Positions 37,886 through 48,852 of a DNA stretch of 64,000 nt are shown piece after piece. The notes beneath the pieces were generated by a model that was given only the letters and a program-made list of their open reading frames with translations, was not told the DNA's origin and searched no databases. The translations under genes were made by a program, and so were the position numbers. How positions within the stretch are numbered: position 1 is the stretch's first letter; each line of letters begins with the position of its first letter. The stretch lies in assembly GCF_000224785.1 (NCBI RefSeq), contig NZ_AGAV01000012.1, forward strand, positions 1-64,000. The letters run 5' to 3'. The DNA comes from Lentibacillus jeotgali (GTDB lineage: Bacteria > Bacillota > Bacilli > Bacillales > Amphibacillaceae).

Positions 37886-38608
37886 ATGACAACAGCTCGA
37901 TACCGTAGAATTGTGTTAAAATTAAGTGGTGAAGCATTAAGCGGTGACCAGAGCTATGGCATTGAACCACAGGTGATCCAATCGGTTGCATCTCAGATTA
38001 AAGAGGTTGCTGAATTGGGTGTGGAAGTAGCTGTAGTCGTTGGCGGCGGTAATATCTGGCGCGGCAAAGTCGGAAGTGAAATGGGGATGGATCGTGCCAC
38101 AGCTGACTACATGGGCATGCTAGCTACCATTATGAACTCCCTTGCACTTCAGGATAGTCTAGAGAATAACGGTATTCCGACACGTGTTCAAACATCGATT
38201 GAAATGCGCCAGGTGGCGGAACCTTATATAAGGAGAAAAGCAATACGCCATCTTGAAAAGAAGCGTGTTGTCATTTTTGCTGCCGGAACAGGAAACCCTT
38301 ATTTTTCAACTGATACAACAGCGGCATTACGGGCTGCTGAAATTGAGGCTGAAGTCATTCTAATGGCTAAAAATAACGTTGATGGTGTGTATTCCGACGA
38401 TCCGAAAGTTAATAAAGCCGCGGAAAAATATACAAAGATTTCGTATATGGAGATGCTGAGTGAAGGCCTTGCGGTTATGGACTCAACCGCGTCATCATTG
38501 TGTATGGATAATGATATTCAATTAATCGTTTTCTCCATCACTGAAGAAGGAAATATTAAACGTGTCGTTCAAGGCGAACCAATTGGTACAACAATAAAGG
38601 GGGACTGA
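37886..38608 (+). CDS. pyrH: Uridylate kinase
   Basis: PyrH phosphorylates UMP to UDP. The 240-residue amino acid kinase family protein has [46 protein letters not shown] and the nucleotide-binding [13 protein letters not shown]. The ATG at 37886 follows ATGGAGGTAATC; a longer open frame from 37820 has no ribosome binding site. frr follows after 2 bases. Confidence 0.95.
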   Translation: MTTARYRRIVLKLSGEALSGDQSYGIEPQVIQSVASQIKEVAELGVEVAVVVGGGNIWRGKVGSEMGMDRATADYMGMLATIMNSLALQDSLENNGIPTRVQTSIEMRQVAEPYIRRKAIRHLEKKRVVIFAAGTGNPYFSTDTTAALRAAEIEAEVILMAKNNVDGVYSDDPKVNKAAEKYTKISYMEMLSEGLAVMDSTASSLCMDNDIQLIVFSITEEGNIKRVVQGEPIGTTIKGD

Positions 38609-38610
38609 TC

Positions 38611-39168
38611 ATGTCCGATCAAATAATCAAGGATACACGTAGTAAAATGGAGCAGGCTGTGCAGGCTTTTTCTAAAAATCTGGCAACAATACGCGCAGGA
38701 CGGGCAAACCCGGCAATCCTGGACAGTGTTATTGTCGATTATTATGGGGCCGCAACACCGCTGAACCAGCTGGCAACGATTTCTGCACCGGAAGCAAGGC
38801 TTCTGGTTATTACACCATTTGACAAATCGTCAGTGAGTAATATTGAAAAAGCAATCCAAAAAGCTGATTTAGGCTTATCTCCGTCCAGTGACGGCAATGT
38901 GATTCGGATTAACATTCCCGCACTGACGGAAGAACGCCGGAAAGATTTGGTGAAAGTGGTCGGAAAGTACGCAGAAGAAGCACGTGTGCAGGTGAGAAAT
39001 GTCCGGCGTGAAGCCAATGATCAACTGAAGAAACTAGAGAAGAATGGCGATCTGACAGAAGATGATCTAAAAAAACAACAAGAAAATGTTCAAAAAGAAA
39101 CAGATAAACAAATTAATAAAATTGATGAGTACGTTAAAAACAAAGAAAAGGAAATATTGGAAGTCTAA
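38611..39168 (+). CDS. frr: Ribosome recycling factor
   Basis: RRF splits post-termination ribosomes with EF-G. The 185-residue protein has [32 protein letters not shown] and the C-terminal three-helix-bundle region ([30 protein letters not shown]). It directly follows pyrH and is closed by a terminator. Confidence 0.96.
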   Translation: MSDQIIKDTRSKMEQAVQAFSKNLATIRAGRANPAILDSVIVDYYGAATPLNQLATISAPEARLLVITPFDKSSVSNIEKAIQKADLGLSPSSDGNVIRINIPALTEERRKDLVKVVGKYAEEARVQVRNVRREANDQLKKLEKNGDLTEDDLKKQQENVQKETDKQINKIDEYVKNKEKEILEV

Positions 39169-39199
39169 GGATGAAGGTTTAGTCAAATAAGCTGCTGTG

Positions 39200-39226
39200 G
39201 CCCTCTTGTCTAAGAGGGCTTTTGTT
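39200..39226 (+). terminator. Intrinsic terminator after frr
   Basis: GCCCTCTT and AAGAGGGC form a perfect 8-bp stem with a 4-base loop, followed by TTTTGTTT. Confidence 0.85.
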
Positions 39227-39421
39227 TCCACCGGCATAAAATCGTCCGGATGTGAAGAACTTGAATCCGGGAGTTCCTTAAAGTACAGGAAAAACACAGG
39301 CTTGGCACTGTTACGCCGGGTTTTTCTTATATTTTAAGGAATTCATGATAAAATTTACGGATTAAAGTGATATAATGGTAATTCAACATAATAGGATAAT
39401 AATATCGTGGATTATTTTTAT
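39227..39421. other. Intergenic region frr-uppS, left part
   Basis: No gene is visible. A hairpin (CCGGAT at 39246 with ATCCGG at 39265) and a TATAAT at 39371-39376 without a convincing -35 are present. The stretch ends in TTTAT, which abuts the structured element that follows. Confidence 0.4.
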
Positions 39422-39569
39422 CCCGCATATAACTGGCAGTAAGCCCCCTACTTCAAGACGATGAGGTGAAACCAAAGGGGATAAAGGGGGGGCAGTTGTC
39501 AGTAAATGCCCGATTCTGTTCAACTAACAATCGTGGGGGTAAAGAACCTCTTGCTGATTGAAGGTTCAC
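39422..39569 (+). mobile_element. IS200/IS605-type tnpB-less element resembling an orphan omega-RNA
   Basis: This 148-bp element lies between TTTAT at 39417-39421 and TTTAT at 39570-39574 and ends in TTCAC. It folds into consecutive hairpins: CTTCA/TGAGG near 39451; a stem-loop GGGCA (39489-39493) with TGCCC (39507-39511); CGATT (39511-39515) with AATCG (39529-39533); and a terminal GAACCT (39544-39549) with AGGTTC (39562-39567). GC-rich CCCCC and GGGGGGG tracts could pair across the 5' part. The order CAACTAACAATC, hairpin, AGGTTCAC resembles the 3' scaffold of TnpB omega-RNAs, and TTTAT is a known TnpB target-adjacent motif. No tnpA or tnpB is present. The identification is by resemblance only; a uppS leader regulator is the main alternative. 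Confidence 0.55.
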
Positions 39570-39612
39570 TTTATGATATACAGGCTTCATCAACGATATC
39601 GGAGGACAAATT

Positions 39613-40374
39613 ATGCCAATGAAACTTCCCTTTTTTAAAAATAAAAAAACAAAGGTGAAAGAAGAAACGGAACTTGATAATATACCAGAACATGTAGCCA
39701 TTATAATGGACGGCAATGGACGATGGGCAAAAAAACGCGGACTCCCCCGGATTGCTGGTCATAAAGAAGGCATGGAGGTTGTTAAAAGAATCGTTAAGAC
39801 GGCTGTAAACTGTCATGTTGAGGTCCTGACGTTATACGCCTTTTCAACAGAAAATTGGCGCCGTCCAAAATCAGAAGTCGATTACCTTTTAGGTCTGCCC
39901 AAAGAATTTTTACATATTTACTTGCCTGAGCTGATTGAAAACAATGTCAAAATAGATACCATCGGGGATTTTGATGTACTCCCCGATCACACAAAGAAAG
40001 CAGTCCGCTATGCTAAAGAACAGACAAAAGATAATGATGGATTATTATTAAATTTTGCTTTAAACTATGGTAGTAGATTTGAAATTATACAAGCTATCAG
40101 GCAAATTATAACAGACATTGACAGTTCTGATCTTTCACTAGATAAACTTGATGAACATATATTTTCGGAGTACCTCTATACAACCGGATTATCGGATCCT
40201 GATTTATTAATTCGGACGAGCGGCGAACAGCGGTTAAGCAATTTTCTGCTCTGGCAGCTTGCTTATACGGAATTCTGGTTTACGGATGTGTTATGGCCTG
40301 ATTTTACAGATGAGAAATTTAAAGAGGCATTGCATGATTACCAGCAGAGGAAACGCCGTTATGGAGGCGTATAA
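39613..40374 (+). CDS. uppS: Undecaprenyl diphosphate synthase
   Basis: UppS extends farnesyl diphosphate with isopentenyl units to C55-PP, the lipid carrier of wall synthesis. The 253-residue protein has AIIMDGNGRWAKKRGLPRIAGHKEGM with the catalytic Asp, FSTENWRRPKSEV, and LLIRTSGEQRLSNFLLWQLAYTEFWF. AGGA lies 8 bases before the ATG. The open frame starts only 38 bases after the structured element at 39422-39569, so that element is within or next to its leader. Confidence 0.95.
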   Translation: MPMKLPFFKNKKTKVKEETELDNIPEHVAIIMDGNGRWAKKRGLPRIAGHKEGMEVVKRIVKTAVNCHVEVLTLYAFSTENWRRPKSEVDYLLGLPKEFLHIYLPELIENNVKIDTIGDFDVLPDHTKKAVRYAKEQTKDNDGLLLNFALNYGSRFEIIQAIRQIITDIDSSDLSLDKLDEHIFSEYLYTTGLSDPDLLIRTSGEQRLSNFLLWQLAYTEFWFTDVLWPDFTDEKFKEALHDYQQRKRRYGGV

Positions 40375-40389
40375 GGTGTTGAACGAGCT

Positions 40390-41184
40390 ATGAAGGAACG
40401 AACCATAACAGCATTTTTGGCATTTCTCATATTTATTCCTGCAGTCGTGTTTGGCGGAATCATTTTTCAATTATTTGTTTACTTGTTGGCATCGATAGCA
40501 TTGTTCGAGTTAATCCGTATGCGTCAAATAGGTCATTATTATACTCCGGCCATATTTGCGCTTCTGGCATTATGGCTATTGCTGCTTCCTGAGTCGTCGC
40601 ACTTGTTACTTGGAATGGAAAAAATAGAAGCATTTATGATTTTTGTTTTATTCCTGTTGTCATATACCGTGATGGCTAAGAATAAGTTTACATTTGATGA
40701 TGCTGGTTTTGTTTTGCTGGCGGTTGCTTATGTCGGAATGGGTTTCTTTTACCTGATTGACACGCGGGACGGGGAAGCTGGTGCTGGTCTGGCACATATA
40801 TTTTATGTGTTAGTTGTGATTTGGGCAACCGACACAGGGGCTTATTTTTGTGGACGTGCTTTTGGCAAACATAAATTATGGCCGAAAATCAGTCCGAATA
40901 AAACAATCGAGGGGGCACTCGGCGGCATTGTACTGGCAGTTGTCATTGGTATGATTTTTCATATCGCCTTTCCATTTCGATATGATATGATAATTGTAAT
41001 AGCTGTATCGATTCTGGTCTCAGTTGCTGGTCAGGCTGGCGATTTGGTGGAGTCGGCATTCAAACGCCATTATGGCGTTAAGGACTCAGGGAACTTACTG
41101 CCGGGCCATGGCGGGATCCTTGATCGGCTGGACAGTCTTTTATTCGCGTTGCCGCTTTTGCATTTCATCAACTTTTTTACGTAA
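40390..41184 (+). CDS. cdsA: Phosphatidate cytidylyltransferase
   Basis: CdsA makes CDP-diacylglycerol from phosphatidate and CTP in the membrane. The 264-residue protein has about seven or eight hydrophobic helices and the family signature near the C-terminus: SAFKRHYGVKDSGNLLPGHGGILDRLDSLL. It is 15 bases after uppS. In B. subtilis dxr follows; here rseP follows after about 90 bases. Confidence 0.94.
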   Translation: MKERTITAFLAFLIFIPAVVFGGIIFQLFVYLLASIALFELIRMRQIGHYYTPAIFALLALWLLLLPESSHLLLGMEKIEAFMIFVLFLLSYTVMAKNKFTFDDAGFVLLAVAYVGMGFFYLIDTRDGEAGAGLAHIFYVLVVIWATDTGAYFCGRAFGKHKLWPKISPNKTIEGALGGIVLAVVIGMIFHIAFPFRYDMIIVIAVSILVSVAGQAGDLVESAFKRHYGVKDSGNLLPGHGGILDRLDSLLFALPLLHFINFFT

Positions 41185-41273
41185 TAATGAGGTTAGAGAA
41201 TAGGATGGAAGAGCCCGGAAGACAATAGTTTGTATCTTATATAACCTTTATCAGATAAAGGACGGTGCTTCGT

Positions 41274-42533
41274 TTGACCACAGTTGTAGCTTTTATATTC
41301 ATGTTTGGACTACTTGTGTTTATTCATGAATTCGGTCATTTAATTTTTGCAAAAAGAGCAGGTATGCTGGCACGTGAATTCGCCATCGGCTTTGGGCCAA
41401 AAGTTTTTTCCTTTATGAAAAATGAAACGGTTTATACAATCCGCCTGCTCCCAATCGGCGGTTATGTGCGGGTAGCCGGTGAAGATCCGGAAATCATCGA
41501 ACTGAAACCCGGCCAGCATATTGGCCTGGAATTCAATGATGACGGTAAAGTAAATAAAATTATTGTGAACCATAAATCAAAACATCCCAATGCGCGTATT
41601 ATTGAAATAGAACATGCCGATTTGGATCATGAATTGCTTATCCAAGGGTACGAACCTGATGAAGAAGATGAGAAGTTAAACTTTCGGGTAGATCGCAAAG
41701 CATTTTTTGTGATGGATGAGGAAGAAACACAAATCGCACCATATGATCGGCAATTTGCTTCTAAAAGTGTTGGTAAACGGGGGATGCAATTATTCGCTGG
41801 TCCAATGATGAACTTTGTGCTGGCGATTGTTATATTCATTATCGTTGGATTGGTTCAGGGGGTCCCGGTTGACGAAGCAAAAATAGCTAGTGTCCAGTCT
41901 GACAGCCCGGCAGAAGAAGCTGGCCTCCAGGTTGGCGATGAAGTTGTGCAAATTAATGGAAACGCCATTTCAACCTGGGAAGAATTTACCAATATCGTTG
42001 AAAATAACCCGGGTGAAGAACTTACTATGAACGTACAGCGTGACGGTGGTACTGAGATGTTGACCATAACACCTGCCGAAATCGAGGGACAAGGTATCAC
42101 AATCGGACAGGTAGGGGTCCGGCAGGCATCTGAAAAATCATTCATCAGATCATTTCCGTACGGGTTTGAACGGGCGTACGAAACGACAACGTTGATTCTT
42201 ACTAACTTGACTATGCTTATAACCGGACAATTACCGATTGATGTCCTGTCCGGTCCTGTAGGAATCTATGATGCAACGGATCAGGTTGTCCAATCCGGTT
42301 TCATGACGTTCATGATGTGGACCGCGATTCTAAGCGTTAACTTAGGAATTGTTAACTTAGTACCGCTCCCGGCACTTGATGGTGGACGACTACTGTTTGT
42401 AGGAATTGAAGCCGTACGAGGCAAGCCGATTGACCCGCAAAAAGAGGGAATTGTTCATTTTGTCGGTTTTGCATTGCTGATGCTGCTGATGATTGTTGTC
42501 ACATGGAATGACATCCAGCGATTATTCCTATAG
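41274..42533 (+). CDS. rseP: Intramembrane zinc metalloprotease RseP (RasP)
   Basis: RasP/RseP cleaves anti-sigma factors and leftover signal peptides within the membrane. The 419-residue protein has HEFGH at residues 18-22 in the first transmembrane helix, a PDZ domain at about 200-285 (VQSDSPAEEAGLQVGDEVVQING), and the third zinc ligand in PLPALDGGR. The TTG at 41274 is chosen because AAAGGA lies 10 bases upstream; the GTG at 41265 is only 2 bases from that site. Neither dxr upstream nor proS downstream is present. Confidence 0.93.
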   Translation: MTTVVAFIFMFGLLVFIHEFGHLIFAKRAGMLAREFAIGFGPKVFSFMKNETVYTIRLLPIGGYVRVAGEDPEIIELKPGQHIGLEFNDDGKVNKIIVNHKSKHPNARIIEIEHADLDHELLIQGYEPDEEDEKLNFRVDRKAFFVMDEEETQIAPYDRQFASKSVGKRGMQLFAGPMMNFVLAIVIFIIVGLVQGVPVDEAKIASVQSDSPAEEAGLQVGDEVVQINGNAISTWEEFTNIVENNPGEELTMNVQRDGGTEMLTITPAEIEGQGITIGQVGVRQASEKSFIRSFPYGFERAYETTTLILTNLTMLITGQLPIDVLSGPVGIYDATDQVVQSGFMTFMMWTAILSVNLGIVNLVPLPALDGGRLLFVGIEAVRGKPIDPQKEGIVHFVGFALLMLLMIVVTWNDIQRLFL

Positions 42534-42624
42534 GCAGTCTTCGTATTCATAGATGCGTTTCTTTTAAAAGCTAATCATTGAGTTGCTATTCTATTGGAGT
42601 TAAAATCAACAATCAGTTAAAGTG

Positions 42625-42658
42625 AAACCCTTGTCTATCCTCTCCGGCAGGGTTTTCC
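42625..42658 (+). terminator. Hairpin terminator between rseP and polC
   Basis: AAACCCT (42625-42631) pairs with AGGGTTT (42649-42655) around a 17-base loop, followed by a short T-run. The stem is modest. Confidence 0.5.
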
Positions 42659-42698
42659 ATCATTATGCCAGGATTCAACAATATCAGGAGGAACCATG

Positions 42699-45600
42699 AT
42701 GGGGATTTCAAATCAAGAGAAAATGAATTTGCTACTGGAGCAGATGGGGATTTCCGGCGAGCATCTAGATTCTCATTTTAATGATAGTGAATTGCTCAAA
42801 CTGGAAGTACATAAACAGACAAAAACGTGGCATTTCCATATTCGTCTAAACCAGGTGCTGCCAACGGAGATATATGCGATGCTGTCTGCCAAATTGCAGG
42901 AAACGTTTCAGCAATTTGCACAAATTGAAATGACACTATACACAGAGAACAAGGATTGTCCCGAAGAAACCATAATCGCTTATTGGCAGCATTTCCTGCA
43001 GTCAGTATCTAATTTATCACCGGCCTATAAAGATCTTGTACTTGAACAAGTTCCTGTGATTAACGATCATAAAATTATGTTAACCACAAGGAATGAAGCT
43101 GAGGGCAATGCACTTAAAAAGCGTCTTGAAAAGCCGTTTCAGGATTTTTGCCGAAGAATTGGTGCACCAGTGTTATCAATGGCAATAGAGGTTAAAAATG
43201 AAGCCGGCGAAATGAAAAAGTTCAGAGAGCAAAAAGCACTTGAAGACCAGGAATTAGTTTTGAAAACCATGCAGCAAAAAGAAAAGCGTGATCAGAACCG
43301 TCAGCAGGCTGAACAAAATAAGCCAGTCATGCTTGGTTATAAAATTCAGGACGAGCCGATACAAATGGAAGAGATTCAGGATGAGGAGCGGCGTGTTACG
43401 GTACAAGGCTATGTTTTCTCATCGGAAATTCGTCAGCTGCGTTCCGGGAGAAGCTTATTGATTGTTAAAGCGACTGACTATACTGATTCACTACAGATTA
43501 AAATGTTTTCCAAAGGTGATGACGATGCTCACGTCTTTGAACAACTGCAGGAAGGTATGTGGATTAAGGCCAGAGGCAGTATTCAGACGGATATGTATAC
43601 GAATGAATTAGCCATGATGGCCAATGATATACACGAGGTTAAGGTAGAGACACGCAAAGACGAAGCAAATGATGACGAAAAACGCATTGAATTTCATGCG
43701 CATACTACAATGAGCCAGCTGGATGCTGTTGTTTCACCATCAGCACTTGTTGAGCATGCAGCAAGATGGGGGCATAAAGCGATTGCGATCACTGATCATG
43801 GCGGTGTTCAGGGCTTTCCTGAAGCCCATGCTGCCGGGAAAAAACACGGTCTTAAAGTGTTATACGGCGTTGAGGCTAATTTAGTTGATGACGGTGTTCC
43901 GATTGCCTACAATGAAAGTGATACCGGTTTGGCAGAAGGTACATACGTTGTGTTTGACGTTGAGACAACAGGGCTTTCTGCTGTTTATGACACAATTATT
44001 GAACTTGCTGCTGTAAAAATCCATCAGGGTGAGGTGGTTGACCGGTTTGAGTCATTCGCAAACCCGCACCATCCACTGTCCCAAACGACGATAGATCTGA
44101 CCGGAATTACGGATGATATGGTCAAAGATGCACCTGAAATTGATAAGGTTCTAAAGGACTTCCATGAGTGGATGGAGGATAGCATCCTGGTAGCCCATAA
44201 CGCGAGTTTTGATATCGGCTTTTTAAATCAGGGGTTTCAGAGGATAGATTATGACAAAACAGCTAATCCCGTTATCGATACTCTTGAGCTCTCACGCTTC
44301 TTGTATCCGGAGTTGAAGAATCATCGGCTGAATACGATGTGCAAGCATTTGGATATCGAATTGACTCAGCACCATCGCGCAATCTATGATGCAGAAGCCA
44401 CAGGTTATTTATTGTGGAAGCTTGTACAAGGGTTGCTTGAAAAAGAAATTTCCATTCATAATCAATTAAACAATCATATGGGTGAAGGAGATGCCTATAA
44501 ACGCTCACGGCCGTCACATTGCACATTAATCGCCCGTACACAGGAAGGTTTAAAAAATTTATACAAGCTGGTCTCCTACGCCCATGTCAATTATTTTTAC
44601 CGGGTACCGCGGATTCCAAGATCACTGCTTCAGAAACACCGGAATGGTATACTTGTCGGATCTGCCTGTGATCAGGGGGAAGTTTTTGAAACGATGATGC
44701 AGAAGTCGGCGGATGAAGCTGAGAAAGCAGCCGGTTTCTATGATTATATCGAAGTGCAGCCGCCTTCAAACTATGCTCACCTGATTGAGAAGGAGCTCGT
44801 TCAGAATGAGTCACAAATTCTGGATATTATTTCAAAATTGACTGAAATGGGCGAACGTATGAACAAACCTGTCCTGGCAACAGGAAATGTTCATCATCTT
44901 GAAAAACATGATAAAATCTACCGGCAAGTTCTAATCGCATCCCAAGCCGGTAATCCATTAAATAGGCAAACACTGCCCGATACATCATTCCGGACAACCA
45001 GTGAAATGATTGATTGTTTTGATTTTCTAGGTAAAGCGAAAGCAAAGGAAATCGTGGTCGATAATACAAAGGCATTGGCGGGTGAAATTGAAGAGGTCTC
45101 ACCGGTCCAGGATGGTCTGTATACGCCGACAATCGAAGGCGCTGAACAGGAAATACGTGATCTTTGCTACGATCGTGCCAAAGCAATTTACGGTGATCCG
45201 GTTCCGGAAATCGTAACGGACAGACTTGAAAAAGAGCTTACCAGCATTATCGGACATGGTTTCTCGGTTATTTACCTGATTTCGCATAAACTGGTTAAAA
45301 AATCGCTTGATGATGGATATCTGGTGGGGTCGCGCGGGTCGGTCGGTTCGTCCCTAGTGGCCACCATGTCGGAAATTACCGAAGTCAATCCATTGCCGCC
45401 GCATTATGTCTGTGCCGAATGTCATTATCATGAATTTATAACAGACGGATCGATCGGCAGCGGTTTTGATTTAGAAGATAAGACATGTCCTGAATGCGGC
45501 AGGCCGTTAACAAAAGACGGCCATGATATTCCATTTGAGACGTTTCTCGGTTTTAAGGGTGATAAAGTACCGGATATCGATTTGAATTTCTCGGGAGAAT

Positions 45601-46991
45601 ACCAGCCGAGAGCACATAATTACACAAAGGTTTTATTCGGTGAAGAGAAAGTCTTTCGTGCCGGAACGATCGGCACCATTGCTGAAAAGACGGCCTATGG
45701 TTATGTGAAAGGCTATGCATCTGATAAGCAGCTGGTTTATAAAAATGCTGAAATCGACCGGCTTGTGCAAGGCTGTACGGGTGTGAAGCGGACAACCGGT
45801 CAGCACCCGGGAGGAATAATAGTTGTTCCTGAGGATAAGGAGATTTTCGACTTTACACCGATTCAATACCCGGCTGATGACCGGAACAGTGAGTGGCAGA
45901 CGACCCATTTTGACTTCCATTCGATTGATGATAATTTGCTGAAACTGGATATACTCGGACACGATGATCCAACTGTGATCCGGATGCTGCAAGATTTGAG
46001 CGGAATTGATCCAAAAACAATTCCGACAGATGATGAAGAAGTTATGAAGATATTCTCCGGTCCGGAATCATTGGGTGTTACGCCTGAACAGATCAATTGT
46101 AAAACAGGCACATTGGGAGTCCCGGAGTTCGGTACACGGTTTGTCCGTCAGATGCTCGAGGATACGAAACCGAACACATTTGCCGAACTTGTTATTATAT
46201 CAGGTCTGTCGCATGGCACTGATGTTTGGCTTGGTAATGCAGAAGAGCTGATTAATGATGGTATTTGTGAATTGCCCGATGTTATCGGCTGCCGTGATGA
46301 CATTATGGTTTATCTGCTGTACAAAGGTCTCGAACCGTCTCTTGCCTTTACCATTATGGAATATGTGCGTAAGGGCAGGGGGTTGAAGGACGAATGGATC
46401 GAGGAAATGAAAAAGCATGGTGTTCCAGATTGGTACATTGAATCATGCAAAAAGATTAAATATATGTTTCCAAAAGCCCATGCTGCCGCTTATGTCCTTA
46501 TGGCCGTACGCATCGCCTATTTTAAAGTGCATTATCCTATTTATTTCTATGCAGCTTACTTTTCAGTGCGGGCTGGTGATTTTGAATTGGACACAATGGT
46601 TAAAGGATCCAATGCCATCAGGCAGCGGATTGAAGCAATCATGGCCAAAGGTATTGATGCCTCACCAAAAGAGAAAAGTCTTCTGACTGTCCTGGAAGTG
46701 GCCCTGGAAATGTGTGAACGAGGCTATTCATTCCAGAAGGTTGATTTATATCAATCTAAAGCTTCGGAATTTATTGTGGACGGTAATTCTTTGATTCCGC
46801 CATTTGACGCAGTCGATGGTCTCGGTACGAATGCAGCGCTAAATGTTGTTAAAGCACGTGAAGATGGTGAGTTCTTGTCAAAAGAGGATCTTCGCCAGCG
46901 CAGTAAAATTTCCAAAACAGTGCTGGAATATCTTGATAGTCATGGCTGCTTAGAGGGGATGGCTGAAAAAAATCAGTTATCGCTGTTTTAG
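42699..46991 (+). CDS. polC: DNA polymerase III, alpha subunit PolC type
   Basis: PolC is the replicative polymerase of low-GC Gram-positive bacteria. The 1430-residue protein has an N-terminal domain, an OB fold (about 230-320), a PHP domain ([26 protein letters not shown]) interrupted by the DEDD proofreading exonuclease ([35 protein letters not shown]), and the C-family polymerase core ([28 protein letters not shown], a C-x2-C...C-x2-C zinc site from CAECHYHEF to CPECGRPL). The ATG at 42699 lies 7 bases after AGGAGG; the ATG at 42696 is equally in frame. Confidence 0.96.
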   Translation: MGISNQEKMNLLLEQMGISGEHLDSHFNDSELLKLEVHKQTKTWHFHIRLNQVLPTEIYAMLSAKLQETFQQFAQIEMTLYTENKDCPEETIIAYWQHFLQSVSNLSPAYKDLVLEQVPVINDHKIMLTTRNEAEGNALKKRLEKPFQDFCRRIGAPVLSMAIEVKNEAGEMKKFREQKALEDQELVLKTMQQKEKRDQNRQQAEQNKPVMLGYKIQDEPIQMEEIQDEERRVTVQGYVFSSEIRQLRSGRSLLIVKATDYTDSLQIKMFSKGDDDAHVFEQLQEGMWIKARGSIQTDMYTNELAMMANDIHEVKVETRKDEANDDEKRIEFHAHTTMSQLDAVVSPSALVEHAARWGHKAIAITDHGGVQGFPEAHAAGKKHGLKVLYGVEANLVDDGVPIAYNESDTGLAEGTYVVFDVETTGLSAVYDTIIELAAVKIHQGEVVDRFESFANPHHPLSQTTIDLTGITDDMVKDAPEIDKVLKDFHEWMEDSILVAHNASFDIGFLNQGFQRIDYDKTANPVIDTLELSRFLYPELKNHRLNTMCKHLDIELTQHHRAIYDAEATGYLLWKLVQGLLEKEISIHNQLNNHMGEGDAYKRSRPSHCTLIARTQEGLKNLYKLVSYAHVNYFYRVPRIPRSLLQKHRNGILVGSACDQGEVFETMMQKSADEAEKAAGFYDYIEVQPPSNYAHLIEKELVQNESQILDIISKLTEMGERMNKPVLATGNVHHLEKHDKIYRQVLIASQAGNPLNRQTLPDTSFRTTSEMIDCFDFLGKAKAKEIVVDNTKALAGEIEEVSPVQDGLYTPTIEGAEQEIRDLCYDRAKAIYGDPVPEIVTDRLEKELTSIIGHGFSVIYLISHKLVKKSLDDGYLVGSRGSVGSSLVATMSEITEVNPLPPHYVCAECHYHEFITDGSIGSGFDLEDKTCPECGRPLTKDGHDIPFETFLGFKGDKVPDIDLNFSGEYQPRAHNYTKVLFGEEKVFRAGTIGTIAEKTAYGYVKGYASDKQLVYKNAEIDRLVQGCTGVKRTTGQHPGGIIVVPEDKEIFDFTPIQYPADDRNSEWQTTHFDFHSIDDNLLKLDILGHDDPTVIRMLQDLSGIDPKTIPTDDEEVMKIFSGPESLGVTPEQINCKTGTLGVPEFGTRFVRQMLEDTKPNTFAELVIISGLSHGTDVWLGNAEELINDGICELPDVIGCRDDIMVYLLYKGLEPSLAFTIMEYVRKGRGLKDEWIEEMKKHGVPDWYIESCKKIKYMFPKAHAAAYVLMAVRIAYFKVHYPIYFYAAYFSVRAGDFELDTMVKGSNAIRQRIEAIMAKGIDASPKEKSLLTVLEVALEMCERGYSFQKVDLYQSKASEFIVDGNSLIPPFDAVDGLGTNAALNVVKAREDGEFLSKEDLRQRSKISKTVLEYLDSHGCLEGMAEKNQLSLF

Positions 46992-47079
46992 ACTGGCTTA
47001 TATACGCCAATAGCCAACTTCTTGCAACATAAAGTCCAATATGATATAGTTCTATTGGTAAGCAATGGTACGAACGATT

Positions 47080-47105
47080 GAAGGAGTGGGGATCCCCGCT
47101 CCTTC
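47080..47105. repeat. Strong palindrome downstream of polC
   Basis: GAAGGAG-T-GGGG and CCCC-G-CTCCTTC form a nearly perfect hairpin over 26 bases. No T-run follows, so it may be an RNA stabiliser or part of a rimP leader. Confidence 0.6.
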
Positions 47106-47133
47106 TTCATACTTGAATCTCTTTACATGTCTT

Positions 47134-47166
47134 CCCTTGCCACCTCATTCGGCAGGGGTTTTATAT
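47134..47166 (+). terminator. Intrinsic terminator between polC and rimP
   Basis: CCCTTGCC pairs with GGCAGGGG around a 9-base loop and is followed by TTTTATATT. It lies after a good promoter-like pair (TTGCAA 47022, TATAGT 47045), so it could also serve as a leader attenuator. Confidence 0.7.
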
Positions 47167-47249
47167 TAATGAAGGGTCATACACAAATGAAATAATGTAT
47201 GATGGTTCATACTAGCAGTAAATGACAATTGAATAAAGGAGGGTACGTG

Positions 47250-47717
47250 TTGAGTGAAATTGTGAAAACAACAGAAGAACTCGTTGAACCGATTTTACGA
47301 GAAAAAGGATTGGAATTAGTAGACGTCGAATATGTAAAAGAAGGCAAGAATTGGTTTCTGCGTGTTTATATCGACAAGGAAGGCGGTGTCGATATTGATG
47401 AATGCGGCACCGTGTCAGAACAGCTGGGAGATAAGCTCGACCAGAGAGACCCGATCAAAGGGGCTTATTTCTTAGAAGTATCATCGCCAGGTGTCGAACG
47501 TCCTTTGAAGACTAAAGCGGATTTTGAAAAAAATGTGGGCAATAATGTTTATGTGAAGCTGTATGAGCCAATTAATGGCGACAAAGAGTATGAAGGGACA
47601 TTAACGGAATTCACCGGTGAGACAGCAACTATCGCTTATAAAGTGAAGACTCGTGAAAAACAAGCAGAAATACCGTACGAAAAGATAGCTAAAGCAAGAT
47701 TAGCTGTAGCATTGTAA
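47250..47717 (+). CDS. rimP: Ribosome maturation factor RimP
   Basis: RimP assists assembly of the 30S central pseudoknot region. The 155-residue protein has the two-domain RimP fold, with [25 protein letters not shown], the [13 protein letters not shown] motif and a C-terminal SH3-like domain ending [13 protein letters not shown]. The TTG at 47250 is preferred, 6 bases after AAGGAGGG; a GTG at 47247 is 3 bases from that site. It opens the rimP-nusA-ylxR-ylxQ-infB operon. Confidence 0.93.
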   Translation: MSEIVKTTEELVEPILREKGLELVDVEYVKEGKNWFLRVYIDKEGGVDIDECGTVSEQLGDKLDQRDPIKGAYFLEVSSPGVERPLKTKADFEKNVGNNVYVKLYEPINGDKEYEGTLTEFTGETATIAYKVKTREKQAEIPYEKIAKARLAVAL

Positions 47718-47733
47718 AGGGGGAAACGAAAAA

Positions 47734-48852
47734 GTGAGCAATCAGTTGTTTGATGCAATGGATTATTTGGAGAAGGAAAAAGGCATTGACAAGGATGTTC
47801 TAATGGAGGCTTTGGAAGCAGCCTTGATCTCTGCCTATAAAAAGAATTTTAAATCTGCAACGAACGTACGCGTGGATATTGACGAGGAATCAGCAACAAT
47901 GCGCGTATTTTCCCGGAAAACGGTTGTGGAAAATGTTGACAACAATCTGGAAGAAATATCAGTTGAAGAAGCGAGAGAAATCGATCCCAACTATGATATA
48001 GAGGATGTCATTGAAGTTGAAGTGACACCAAAAGACTTCGGACGTATTGCCGCTCAGGCAGCAAAGCAAGTTGTGACGCAGCGTGTCAGAGAAGCGGAAC
48101 GCGGTGTCATTTTCAGTGAATACGTTGACCGTGAAGAAGATATCATGACGGGCATTATTTCCAGAAAAGACCCCCGTTTCGTTTACGTCAACCTTGGTAA
48201 AATTGAAGCAAAACTTGCTGAATCGGAACAGATGCCGACCGAGGATTACTATGTACATGACCGGCTGAAAGTGTTTGTCAATAAAGTTGAAAATACAAGT
48301 AAAGGACCGCAGATCTATATATCACGCTCACACCCGGGCTTGTTAAAACGCCTGTTTGAAATGGAAGTACCGGAAATTTATGATGGTACAGTTGAAATCA
48401 AATCAGTAGCGCGTGAGGCTGGGGATCGTTCCAAAATATCCGTCCATGCGGATGATCCTGAAATTGATGCTGTCGGTTCATGTGTCGGACAAAAAGGACA
48501 ACGTATTCAAGTGATCGTTAATGAATTGAAAGGTGAAAAAATTGATGTAGTCGAATGGTCAGAGGACCCGGTTGTCTATGTTTCCAATGCGCTAAGCCCG
48601 TCAAAAGTGGTTGATGTACTGGTAAATGAAGAAGATAAGGCAACTATTGTCATTGTCCCGGACTATCAGCTGTCACTGGCTATCGGGAAGCGCGGACAAA
48701 ATGCCCGTTTGGCTGCTAAGTTAACAGGTTGGAAAATTGATATAAAAAGTGAGTCGCAAGCTCGTGAAGAAGGGCTTTTAACCGACGATGAGGAAGAGGA
48801 AGAGGAACCGGAGGACGATTCCTATCCCGACGATGACGAAGATTTGCTGTAA
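47734..48852 (+). CDS. nusA: Transcription termination/antitermination factor NusA
   Basis: NusA binds RNA polymerase and modulates pausing, termination and rRNA antitermination. The 372-residue protein has an N-terminal RNAP-binding domain, S1 ([23 protein letters not shown]), KH1 ([19 protein letters not shown]) and KH2 ([21 protein letters not shown]). The C-terminal acidic stretch replaces the extra repeats of enterobacterial NusA. The GTG start follows AAAGGGGG. Confidence 0.95.
   Translation: MSNQLFDAMDYLEKEKGIDKDVLMEALEAALISAYKKNFKSATNVRVDIDEESATMRVFSRKTVVENVDNNLEEISVEEAREIDPNYDIEDVIEVEVTPKDFGRIAAQAAKQVVTQRVREAERGVIFSEYVDREEDIMTGIISRKDPRFVYVNLGKIEAKLAESEQMPTEDYYVHDRLKVFVNKVENTSKGPQIYISRSHPGLLKRLFEMEVPEIYDGTVEIKSVAREAGDRSKISVHADDPEIDAVGSCVGQKGQRIQVIVNELKGEKIDVVEWSEDPVVYVSNALSPSKVVDVLVNEEDKATIVIVPDYQLSLAIGKRGQNARLAAKLTGWKIDIKSESQAREEGLLTDDEEEEEEPEDDSYPDDDEDLL

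Noticed and set aside
39422-39612. Riboswitch for uppS
   Set aside because: No known riboswitch core recognised; the TTTAT flanks, TTCAC end and hairpin order fit an IS200/IS605 derivative better. Kept as an alternative only.
47022-47050. Promoter feature for rimP listed as certain
   Set aside because: A full terminator lies between it and rimP, so it is reported only as a hypothesis.
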